Of a stretch of DNA of 16,709 bases, positions 8,208 through 14,798 are shown piece by piece. Source of the stretch: Willaertia magna. Lineage: Eukaryota > Heterolobosea > Eutetramitea > Acrasida > Naegleriidae. The stretch is taken from NCBI GenBank assembly GCA_902984215.1, contig CADWAF010004689.1, positions 1 to 16,709 of the forward strand. The letters run 5' to 3'. The first letter of the stretch is position 1; each line of letters begins with the position of its first letter. The notes beneath the pieces are model-generated. The model was given only the letters and a program-made list of their open reading frames with translations, searched no databases and had not been told where the DNA came from. A program made the translations under genes and the position numbers.

Positions 8208-9092
8208 ATGGGAAGAAAAAAAGAAGCAACACACTTAAAGATAGCGGTTTGTGGTATGTACAAACAATTTTTATGATGACAAAATATGTTGATTAATAAA
8301 AATTAATTTTAATTTTTTAACAGGAAACCCAAACACTGGTAAAAAAACTTTTGTAAGTTTCTTTTAAAAAAATATTTAATCTCTGAATTTTATTAAAAAG
8401 GGTACTTTATTTCATCACAGAGAAATTTTAGATAAAAAAGATGAAAACTCTAATAGATTCACTGTATCTAACGAATGTTTTGATATAGAATTTCTTTATA
8501 TACAACCATCTCCGGGATCGACCTTTGAAGATGTTCAACCTGAAGTATGTGTTTAATTTTATCTATTTAATTAATTTAATTATTGAAGGATATTCCATGG
8601 TTTGATATTGATGCATTCATTCTCTTCTATTCTGTTGATGATATGAATGGATTTAATCAAATGCAAATATTCCACAAAAGTTTTGATGTTTTACAACAAG
8701 AAGAAAAGAAAACTCTTGGTATCCCAAAGCCTTGTATTTGTATCGGAAATAAGTGCGATACTGCTGAGATTGTTAGAGGTAAGTTAAATGATGATGACGA
8801 TAACAATTAATAATTATAATACAATTCATTAGAGGTTCCATTGCCAATTGCAATGAAATTTAGTGATAACTTTTCTATACCTTATTTTGAAGTTAGTGCA
8901 AAAACTGGAAAGAATGTTTCTGTTGTTATTGAAGATTTAATTAAACAAGTAATGAAATATAAAAAACAAAAAGAATTAATGGTTTCTTCTGTAAAGAAAT
9001 CTAATAATAATAATACACATAAGAAATCAACATCATTCTTTAGAAGCAGGCGAGATGTTGAGGATGATGATCTATTTCAAACTAATAATTAA
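8208..9092 (+). CDS. Atypical Ras-superfamily small GTPase (five exons)
   Basis: Exons 8208-8253, 8324-8352, 8401-8544, 8589-8778 and 8833-9092 join to give 222 residues. The first strand LKIAVCG leads into the P-loop GNPNTGKKT (16-24); the residue after the invariant Lys, normally Ser or Thr that binds Mg, is Lys, with Thr one place later. The switch I threonine is not evident. The DxxGQ motif of switch II is replaced by QPSPGS (59-64). The fold is otherwise clear: DAFILFYSVDD (80-90), the guanine-specificity motif NKCD (126-129) and EVSAKTGKNV (G5). So base binding looks kept, while Mg binding and GTP hydrolysis look impaired. The C-terminus is a Lys/Asn-rich, then acidic tail without a CAAX or Rab-type double Cys, so prenylation is unlikely. 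A role in signalling or trafficking is inference. It has four introns, while its neighbours have none. Retaining the last intron would stop translation soon after NKCD. Confidence 0.82.
8254..8323 (+). other. Intron 1 of the small GTPase gene
   Basis: 70 bases, donor GTATGT, pyrimidine-rich end TTTTTTAACAG, phase 1 (splits the P-loop Gly codon G|GA). Confidence 0.85.
8353..8400 (+). other. Intron 2 of the small GTPase gene
   Basis: 48 bases, donor GTAAGT, acceptor AAAAAG, phase 0. With intron 1 it bounds a 29-base micro-exon that encodes nearly the whole P-loop. Retention meets TAA within a few codons. Confidence 0.85.
8545..8588 (+). other. Intron 3 of the small GTPase gene
   Basis: 44 bases, donor GTATGT, acceptor TTGAAG, phase 0. 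It joins DVQPE to DIPWFDID. Confidence 0.82.
8779..8832 (+). other. Intron 4 of the small GTPase gene
   Basis: 54 bases, donor GTAAGT, acceptor CATTAG, phase 1. It joins AEIVR through a split Glu codon (G|AG) to VPLPIAMKF. The intron holds ATGATGATGACGATAAC; read-through adds Asp-rich residues and then a stop. Confidence 0.82.
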
Positions 9093-9228
9093 TTTATCTA
9101 CTAGATCTATTTTATATCTAAATAGAAACTTATATTTTACCTATCTAGCCTTTTATTGATTCACTCTTATTGTACAAAATAAATTATAATTTTCAAATAA
9201 AAATATTAAATTATTATTTAAAAAAAAA

Positions 9229-10887
9229 ATGAGTCAAGAATTTATTCCAGATTCGGCTATTGACACTGAACATTTGAATTGTTCTATTTGTTTTGATGTT
9301 GTAACAAATAATAGAGAATGTAATCAATGCGGAGCTATATTTTGTTATCAATGTATTAATCAATGGGTAGAAATGAAACATTGTTGCCCAAATTGTAAAA
9401 AAGAAAATGTTAATATTAAAGATGAAAAGGATTTTAGTAATTTTATAAAAAATCAATTTGTTGAAAGATTATCAAATAATTTAACAATGACTTGCCCATT
9501 AAAATGTGGATTAAAAGTTACAAGAGGTAATTTAAATGATCATGTTAATAAATTTTGTAGTAATAGACCAATATCATGTACCGCACAGAAGTATGGATGT
9601 GATTGGAAAGGTACTTCTAAAGAATATCAAGAAAGTCATTGTAAAGAATGTAAATTTATAAGTCTTAAACCTTTTATGGAAAAGATTTTTTTGGAAAAAT
9701 TAGAAGTTTTAAAAAGATTAAATATAAATATAAATTCTTCTGAAAGTTATTTTAAAAAAGCAAAAGAAATTATTTTAAAAATCAATTACAATTTACAATG
9801 GGATGATATTGATAAAAAAAATATTTTAGAAAATGCTTTAGAAAAATCTTTATTTTTATTAAAAGCAATTATTGTAAATCGTGAAAATTTAGTATCTAAA
9901 AATGATTTATATATGGAATTTAAGAAAGTAATTGATTACATTGTAGTTTTTATAAAGGATAATAATAAGATAGAATATTTATTGAATAGAATAAATGAAA
10001 TTTTATATAATAATAATAATTTACAAACTATTTATAATTTACAAAATATATCATATAATAATAACAATGATGATGACAATAAGAGAATTTGTTTATTAGA
10101 ATATATAATGTATACTTTAATTAAGGCTTGGATATTTGAAGCATTGGAAAATAACACTTTAGCTAAAAAAGATTTTGAAACAATTACTTATATTTATCAA
10201 GAATTAAAACAACAAAATAATAGTTATTTAGGTAATATTTTACTAGAAAGCAATTACTTATTTTCATTTGCTTATTTTAGTTTAGGAAGATTTTACCAAT
10301 TATCTGAAAGATCAATAGAAAAAGCAATTGAATACTATACTATTTCTTTAGGATTGGATAATAAATTTTCAATTTGTTTGAATAATAGAGGAATATGTTT
10401 CCAATCTGTAAATCAAATGGATAGTGCGTTTAAAGATTTTTCATCTTGTATTGAGTATGAAACTAATTATGCAAAAGCATATATGAATAGAAGTAAAATT
10501 TATCAAACTCATTACAATGACGTAGATTCAGCGTTAAAAGATTTGAACAAAGCCATTGAACTAGAACCTAATTTTGCAAAATCTTATGCTTTGCGTGGAG
10601 CAATTTATGAATCTATTAAAAATAATAAGAAAGCTCTTAAAGATTATAAACGTGCTTATGAGTTGGACAGTAACACTTACCGCCAGTTTGTTGTAAAGAT
10701 ATCAAAGTTAGAAGAGACTTTGGAACAAGTCCGAAACGCTAACCACACTAACTTTACTCATAAACCTCCACCGCAACCTCAACCAAACAATTCAAGACAA
10801 AACAGTTCTGGAGGTTCAAGTCACAACACTAGAAGCACACCTTCCACCCCCAGTGGATTTTTCAAGTCACTTTTTAAAAACAAGTAA
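9229..10887 (+). CDS. RING / TRAF-type zinc finger / TPR protein, putative E3 ubiquitin ligase
   Basis: Protein of 552 residues. A RING-like finger at 18-56 has the pairs C18/C21, C31/C34, C39/C42 and C53/C56; the usual ligand His of CGHxFC is Ala (CGAIFC), so C31 may take its place to give an all-cysteine finger like that of Not4. TRAF-type zinc fingers follow (C89, C93, H105, C110; C117, C124, H137, C141). Residues 145-345 are a helical, Lys/Asn-rich region without a known domain. Four TPR-like repeats fill about 349-483, with the clearest at NNRGICFQSVNQMDSAFKDF and ALKDLNKAIELEPNF. The C-terminus is Pro/Ser-rich and ends in a short basic, hydrophobic SGFFKSLFKNK. RING proteins recruit ubiquitin-loaded E2 enzymes, and the TPRs probably bind a partner or substrate. 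Ligase activity is inference. The A-tract directly before the ATG supports the start. No intron is needed. Confidence 0.87.
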   Translation: MSQEFIPDSAIDTEHLNCSICFDVVTNNRECNQCGAIFCYQCINQWVEMKHCCPNCKKENVNIKDEKDFSNFIKNQFVERLSNNLTMTCPLKCGLKVTRGNLNDHVNKFCSNRPISCTAQKYGCDWKGTSKEYQESHCKECKFISLKPFMEKIFLEKLEVLKRLNININSSESYFKKAKEIILKINYNLQWDDIDKKNILENALEKSLFLLKAIIVNRENLVSKNDLYMEFKKVIDYIVVFIKDNNKIEYLLNRINEILYNNNNLQTIYNLQNISYNNNNDDDNKRICLLEYIMYTLIKAWIFEALENNTLAKKDFETITYIYQELKQQNNSYLGNILLESNYLFSFAYFSLGRFYQLSERSIEKAIEYYTISLGLDNKFSICLNNRGICFQSVNQMDSAFKDFSSCIEYETNYAKAYMNRSKIYQTHYNDVDSALKDLNKAIELEPNFAKSYALRGAIYESIKNNKKALKDYKRAYELDSNTYRQFVVKISKLEETLEQVRNANHTNFTHKPPPQPQPNNSRQNSSGGSSHNTRSTPSTPSGFFKSLFKNK

Positions 10888-10962
10888 AAGACAAGAAATG
10901 ATCTTTATGTGATACTATCTACACAAATTTTAGCTTAGGTTGATTTGTATATTACTGTACAA
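10888..10962. terminator. 75-base convergent 3' spacer
   Basis: The RING/TRAF/TPR gene and the ribonucleotide reductase gene end toward each other across 75 bases. Both 3' untranslated regions must fit here or overlap. I see no clear AATAAA on either strand within it, so weaker poly(A) signals must be used. Confidence 0.45.
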
Positions 10963-13407
10963 TTAAGCACCGCATACCAAACATTCTTCATCATCTTCGT
11001 CATTATTTTCTGAAGTAGTTTTTCCTCTCTTACGTAGGGGACACGCTCCTGTGTTTGGTCTTGGTCTACTTTCCTTGCTGCTTGTTTCATTAGCCTTTAC
11101 CAAGGCTGTGTCAACAGTAAATTGAATAGCATCAGCTGCAGGCTGTGTTCTTAAATAATACATTCCTGTCTTCAACCCTTTTGACCATGCATAAAAGTGT
11201 AAAGAAGACAATTTTGTAGAGTCAGGTTGTGCAAAGAATACATTAAGGGATTGTGATTGATCAATAAATGGAGCTCTTTCAATTGCTAAATCTAATAAGC
11301 TCTTTTGTTTGATTTCCCAAACCGTTTTGTAAAGTTCCTTAATATCATCAGGAATTTCTTCAATTTCTTGTATTGACCCTCTCTTTGCAATTATAAGATT
11401 AATAGTTATTGGATCCCATTTGCCTAATCTAATCAAGTCTCTTACTAGATGATGATTAATAATTGGAAACTCTCCACTTGAAGTACGTCGTGTATAAAGA
11501 TTCGAAGTATATGGTTCAAAACATTCATTATTTCCCAAAATTTGACTTGTTGAAGCAGTAGGCATTGGAGCTATCAATAAACTATTTCTGACACCGTGTT
11601 GTAAAATTTCTTTTCTGAGGGTTTCCCAATCCCATCTTCCATTCAATATATTTACACCTTCAAAAGGTTCGCCTGGTTGAGTCCAAAATTCAAACTGGAA
11701 TATTCCTTTACTAATAGGGCTACCATTATATGTTTCATAAGTTCCTTCCTCTTTAGCTAATTCACAACTTGCAGTCATTGAAGCAAAATATATCGTTTCA
11801 AAGATTTCTCTATTTAAAATCTTTGCTTCTTCACTATCGAAGGGTAATCTCAATTTAAGGAATGCATCTGCTAATCCTTGAATACCAATACCGATTGGTC
11901 TATGTCTAAAATTACTCTTTTTAGCTTCCTCAACTGGGTAATAATTTTTGTCTATAATTTTGTTTAAATTTCTAGTTATAACTTTGACAACCTTAAAGAG
12001 TTTATCATGGTCAAACTTCTTTTCTGCTTCATTCACATACTTTGGAAGGGCAATACTTGCTAAGTTACAAACTGCAACCTCGTCCGGAGCTGTGTATTCA
12101 ATAATTTCAGTACATAAGTTAGAGCTACGAATTGTACCCAAATTTTGTTGATTAGATTTTCTGTTACAATGATCTTTGTATAACATAAATGGTGTTCCTG
12201 TTTCGATTTGTGCATCAATAATGGCAAACCATAATTCTTGAGCTCTTATAACCTTTTTCGCTTTTCCTTCTTTCTCATATTTGCAATATAATCTTTCAAA
12301 TTCTTCTCCCCAAACATCAGCAAGTCCAGGAGCTTCATTAGGACAAAATAGTGACCATGAAGCATCATCTTTTACTCTTTGCATAAATAAATCATTAACC
12401 CATAACCCCAAGAACAAATCTCTTGCTCTAACTTCTTCCTTACCATGATTCTTTCTTAAATCTATAAAATCATAGATGTCTGAATGCCATGGTTCTAAAT
12501 AAATAGCAAAGGCACCTTTTCTTTTACCACCTCCTTGGTCTACATATCTTGCTGTGTCATTGAATACTCTTAACATTGGGACTAATCCATTTGATGTACC
12601 ATTTGTTCCACGAATATATGAACCAGAAGCTCTGATATTATGAACTGACAAACCAATACCACCTGCACTCTTTGAAATTAAGGCACAGGTTTTTAAAGTG
12701 TCATAAATTCCAGTAATGGAGTCATCTTTCATTGTGACTAAAAAGCAACTACTCATTTGTGGATTTGGAGTACCACTATTGAAAAGTGTAGGCGATGCAT
12801 GAATAAACATTCCATTACTTAAATAATGATAAGTTTCGATTGCTTTTGACACTTCTGATCCATGAATACCTAAACTCACACGTAAAAACATGTGTTGTGG
12901 TCTTTCAGCACAAGCACCGTTTAATTTTAATAAATAACTTTTCTCTAAAGTTTTATATCCAAAGTAATCAAAGTTGTAATCTCTTTCATATCTTATAACA
13001 GAGTTCAATAATCCTTCATTATCTTTTACTACTTTATAAACTTCTTCAGAAATTAAAGGAGAAGGTAAACCAGTTCTAGGATGAACATAATTATATAAAT
13101 CACTTATTGCATCAGAAAAGGATGTCTTAGTTTTTTTATGGAGAGTAGATACCTTCACACGACCAGCTAACTTTAAATAATCTGGATGTGAATAACCCAT
13201 ATATGCGATACACTCTGCTAATAAATTGTCAAGGTTATCGGTCGAAATACTATCATTAATTTCAGTTTCTAATTTATTTGCGACAGCATCTAGATTAATA
13301 TAATTAGTGTCTAAATCTTTGAGAAGATGTGATAAACGATTTTTTATCTTTTCCTTTGAAAATGGTTCGCTTTGTCCATTTTGTTTTAAAACCGACAGAA
13401 TAGACAT
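10963..13407 (-). CDS. RNR1: Ribonucleoside-diphosphate reductase large (alpha) subunit, class Ia
   Basis: Protein of 814 residues, close to the 790-890 of eukaryotic R1 proteins. It reduces ribonucleoside diphosphates to deoxy forms and is rate-limiting for dNTP supply. It starts with an ATP-cone (about 3-92; [14 protein letters not shown]), the overall activity site. Catalytic residues are visible: C221 in SSCFLV and C447 in VCNLAS (the redox pair), N430/C432/E434 in NLCTE with the thiyl-radical Cys, and tyrosines Y750/Y751 in GMYYLRT that relay the radical from the small subunit. PMPTAST (614-620) is the usual phosphate-binding loop. The flexible tail ends ECLVCGA, with C809 and C812 as the thioredoxin/glutaredoxin-reduced pair. 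All key residues are present and no intron interrupts the gene, so it should be active with an R2 subunit encoded elsewhere. Two E2F-type sites lie just upstream, which suggests S-phase transcription. Confidence 0.98.
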   Translation of the reverse strand: MSILSVLKQNGQSEPFSKEKIKNRLSHLLKDLDTNYINLDAVANKLETEINDSISTDNLDNLLAECIAYMGYSHPDYLKLAGRVKVSTLHKKTKTSFSDAISDLYNYVHPRTGLPSPLISEEVYKVVKDNEGLLNSVIRYERDYNFDYFGYKTLEKSYLLKLNGACAERPQHMFLRVSLGIHGSEVSKAIETYHYLSNGMFIHASPTLFNSGTPNPQMSSCFLVTMKDDSITGIYDTLKTCALISKSAGGIGLSVHNIRASGSYIRGTNGTSNGLVPMLRVFNDTARYVDQGGGKRKGAFAIYLEPWHSDIYDFIDLRKNHGKEEVRARDLFLGLWVNDLFMQRVKDDASWSLFCPNEAPGLADVWGEEFERLYCKYEKEGKAKKVIRAQELWFAIIDAQIETGTPFMLYKDHCNRKSNQQNLGTIRSSNLCTEIIEYTAPDEVAVCNLASIALPKYVNEAEKKFDHDKLFKVVKVITRNLNKIIDKNYYPVEEAKKSNFRHRPIGIGIQGLADAFLKLRLPFDSEEAKILNREIFETIYFASMTASCELAKEEGTYETYNGSPISKGIFQFEFWTQPGEPFEGVNILNGRWDWETLRKEILQHGVRNSLLIAPMPTASTSQILGNNECFEPYTSNLYTRRTSSGEFPIINHHLVRDLIRLGKWDPITINLIIAKRGSIQEIEEIPDDIKELYKTVWEIKQKSLLDLAIERAPFIDQSQSLNVFFAQPDSTKLSSLHFYAWSKGLKTGMYYLRTQPAADAIQFTVDTALVKANETSSKESRPRPNTGACPLRKRGKTTSENNDEDDEECLVCGA

Positions 13408-13468
13408 TATGAAAATATACCACCAGTATTAGTGTTCTTTTTTTTTCGATGTGATGTTTTGTTTTAAA

Positions 13469-13478
13469 TTTTGGCGGA
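13469..13478. promoter_or_regulatory. E2F-type site, proximal
   Basis: TTTTGGCGGA, 62 bases upstream of the RNR1 start. It matches the E2F/DP core TTTSSCGC with a single change at the final base (GGCGG for GGCGC) and has the TTTTGGCGG form seen in many plant and animal S-phase promoters. The match is seen; factor binding is inference. Confidence 0.6.
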
Positions 13479-13508
13479 TCATATGAAAACGTGAAAATAA
13501 CGTTCGAG

Positions 13509-13520
13509 TTTTGGCGGGAA
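13509..13520. promoter_or_regulatory. E2F-type site, distal
   Basis: TTTTGGCGGGAA, 102 bases upstream of the RNR1 start. Its reverse complement, TTCCCGCCAAAA, is the classical E2F site of the adenovirus E2 and cell-cycle promoters, so it reads as a consensus site in both directions. It is 40 bases from the proximal copy, about four helical turns, which places both on the same face of the DNA. Confidence 0.7.
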
Positions 13521-13591
13521 GAGTGGGCGCATTGAGTTCGAGTTTCTGCTTGCCTTAAAACAACAAATTTAAGATTATTAGTTAATTGAAT

Positions 13592-14551
13592 TTATTTTAA
13601 GGTATAGATATGGTTCCACCCCGCTTCAGTAATTAATACATATCCATTGTCTGCCATCAATTCTTTTACATTTTTTCTTGCACTGAATAAATTTTCATAA
13701 ATTATATATAAAGGTTTCAATCCTGATTTTAAGAATTCATTTAAAATTATAAAATCCCATCCCTCAGCGTCAATAGAAAGAACTGTAATTTCTTTTCCTT
13801 GTAAATCATTAGAAGAAATGAAATTAGATACAGTCATTGTTTTAACTTCAGTAACACCTTTAGCTCCCTTAAATTGTTTCTCAATTTTATCTTTTTCTGT
13901 TACAGAAAACATCATTCCCCATGGATCTTTTTCATCTCTATTAACTAAAGTTAAAGTACCATCTTTGTCAGTAATTGCTGACTGAAGGAATGTAATCTTT
14001 TGAGTTGAATCTAAATATCTGGTAACTTTTTGTAAATTTCTTTTACACAATTCCATATTTGGAGGGAAAGGTTCCACAAGAACAGCATCAAATCCCATTT
14101 GAATAAAATTATAACTATTAGAACCAGAGAGACAGTCATGAGCTCCTATATCGATTACTAAACGTTTAGCATTTGTTTCCATTGTTAAGTATCTAGGATT
14201 GTTTAGCATATGTTTTACAATAATTGAAAATTCATTAGCGTGGCTAGTATCTATACCTAAAAACAATTTTGGTTGTTTTTTGTGGTCATATAAATAAACT
14301 CTGTCAACAACTTCACCCAACAAAGTTTTCAATTTTCCTTTTCTTACTAACTCTGTTATCAATAAGGTTGATAAATAATCTGGAATGTTTTTGATGGCTA
14401 CATAAGAAACATAAGTTACATATAGTACAATTATAATAATTAGTCCAATAATTAATTTTTTTAATTTAGAGGAAGAGGGTTGGTTTTTTGGCTTTGTAGT
14501 AATAGGAAGCTCTTCTTTCTCGTCTTCCTCTTGTTTGTGAAATCTTTTCAT
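13592..14551 (-). CDS. Membrane-anchored FkbM-family methyltransferase
   Basis: Protein of 319 residues. A charged cytoplasmic tail (1-32, Lys/Glu/Ser-rich) precedes one membrane helix (about 33-53), with the rest on the other side, probably lumenal. The Rossmann-type methyltransferase core spans about 130-318: RLVIDIGAHDCLSGSN (130-145) is the S-adenosylmethionine loop, AVLVEPFPPN (156-165) ends in the acidic residue that binds the ribose, and VLSIDAEGWDFIIL (257-270) is the FkbM signature strand (usually kiDVEGxE). The SAM loop has Cys where Gly is more common (GAHDC). FkbM enzymes O-methylate small molecules or sugars; with a type II anchor this one may methylate glycans in the Golgi, which is inference. 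The start has an A-rich context, and its ATG overlaps the TGA of an upstream 63-codon frame (14739-14548). Confidence 0.85.
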   Translation of the reverse strand: MKRFHKQEEDEKEELPITTKPKNQPSSSKLKKLIIGLIIIIVLYVTYVSYVAIKNIPDYLSTLLITELVRKGKLKTLLGEVVDRVYLYDHKKQPKLFLGIDTSHANEFSIIVKHMLNNPRYLTMETNAKRLVIDIGAHDCLSGSNSYNFIQMGFDAVLVEPFPPNMELCKRNLQKVTRYLDSTQKITFLQSAITDKDGTLTLVNRDEKDPWGMMFSVTEKDKIEKQFKGAKGVTEVKTMTVSNFISSNDLQGKEITVLSIDAEGWDFIILNEFLKSGLKPLYIIYENLFSARKNVKELMADNGYVLITEAGWNHIYTLK

Positions 14552-14788
14552 TTTTTGATGGTTGTTAAGTAATTGTTTTGGAATTGTTTTCCACTTTTCG
14601 AATTGCCTGTCATCACCTCCTTAACCAACGAGAAAACGGGTAAAACCCAGACACGGACAACAATTCGATCCTTGCCAATGAACACTTTTCTTTTTGAAAA
14701 GTCAATAAATAACTGCGCGGGATGGCTATAGATTTTCACTGTCGATTACGATGCAACCCACATTCCAAATAGTTCCAAACAACAAAAA
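14552..14788. promoter_or_regulatory. Divergent spacer between methyltransferase and patatin-like genes
   Basis: This 237-base spacer is less AT-rich than most. On the minus strand it is open for 63 codons from an ATG at 14739 to a TGA overlapping the methyltransferase ATG (ATGA). The frame has no recognisable family and is more likely leader sequence or an upstream ORF than a gene. On the plus strand an ATG at 14751 opens a 15-codon frame that overlaps the patatin-like start. GCGCGGGAT at 14715 is only a weak E2F-like match. Confidence 0.45.
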
Positions 14789-14798
14789 ATGTTTGTAA
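14751..14798 (+). other. Short upstream ORF overlapping the patatin-like start
   Basis: An ATG followed by 14 codons and TAA; the TAA lies inside a GTAAGT just after the main ATG. If it is translated it would reduce initiation at 14789. If the GTAAGT were a splice donor, the frame would instead be the first exon of the phospholipase. Confidence 0.25.

Larger units (their letters stand above)
13408..13591. promoter_or_regulatory. Promoter region of the ribonucleotide reductase gene
   Basis: This 184-base spacer lies upstream of the minus-strand RNR1 and downstream of the minus-strand methyltransferase gene. The middle part is distinctly richer in G and C than other spacers (about 13470-13555) and contains two E2F-like sites, a direct repeat GTTCGAGTTT at 13502-13511 and 13536-13545, and GTGGGCGC at 13523-13530. 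The left edge is T-rich, which on the coding strand is an A-rich leader before the ATG at 13407. Confidence 0.65.

Noticed and set aside
8254..8323. ATGATGAC in GTPase intron 1 (and a similar run in intron 4) as the C box of a C/D snoRNA
   Set aside because: No CTGA D box follows within the same intron and no terminal stem is visible.
1720..14624. Shared 9-mer CCTCCTTAA in two divergent spacers (1720-1728 and 14616-14624)
   Set aside because: A single 9-base match among more than a kilobase of spacer is expected fairly often; no shared flanks support an element. Its resemblance on the other strand to a bacterial ribosome site is irrelevant in a eukaryotic gene context.
14715..14723. GCGCGGGAT as a third E2F site, between the methyltransferase and phospholipase genes
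   Set aside because: The reverse complement lacks the TTT part of the consensus (CATCCCGC), so it is no better than chance in a GC-richer spacer.
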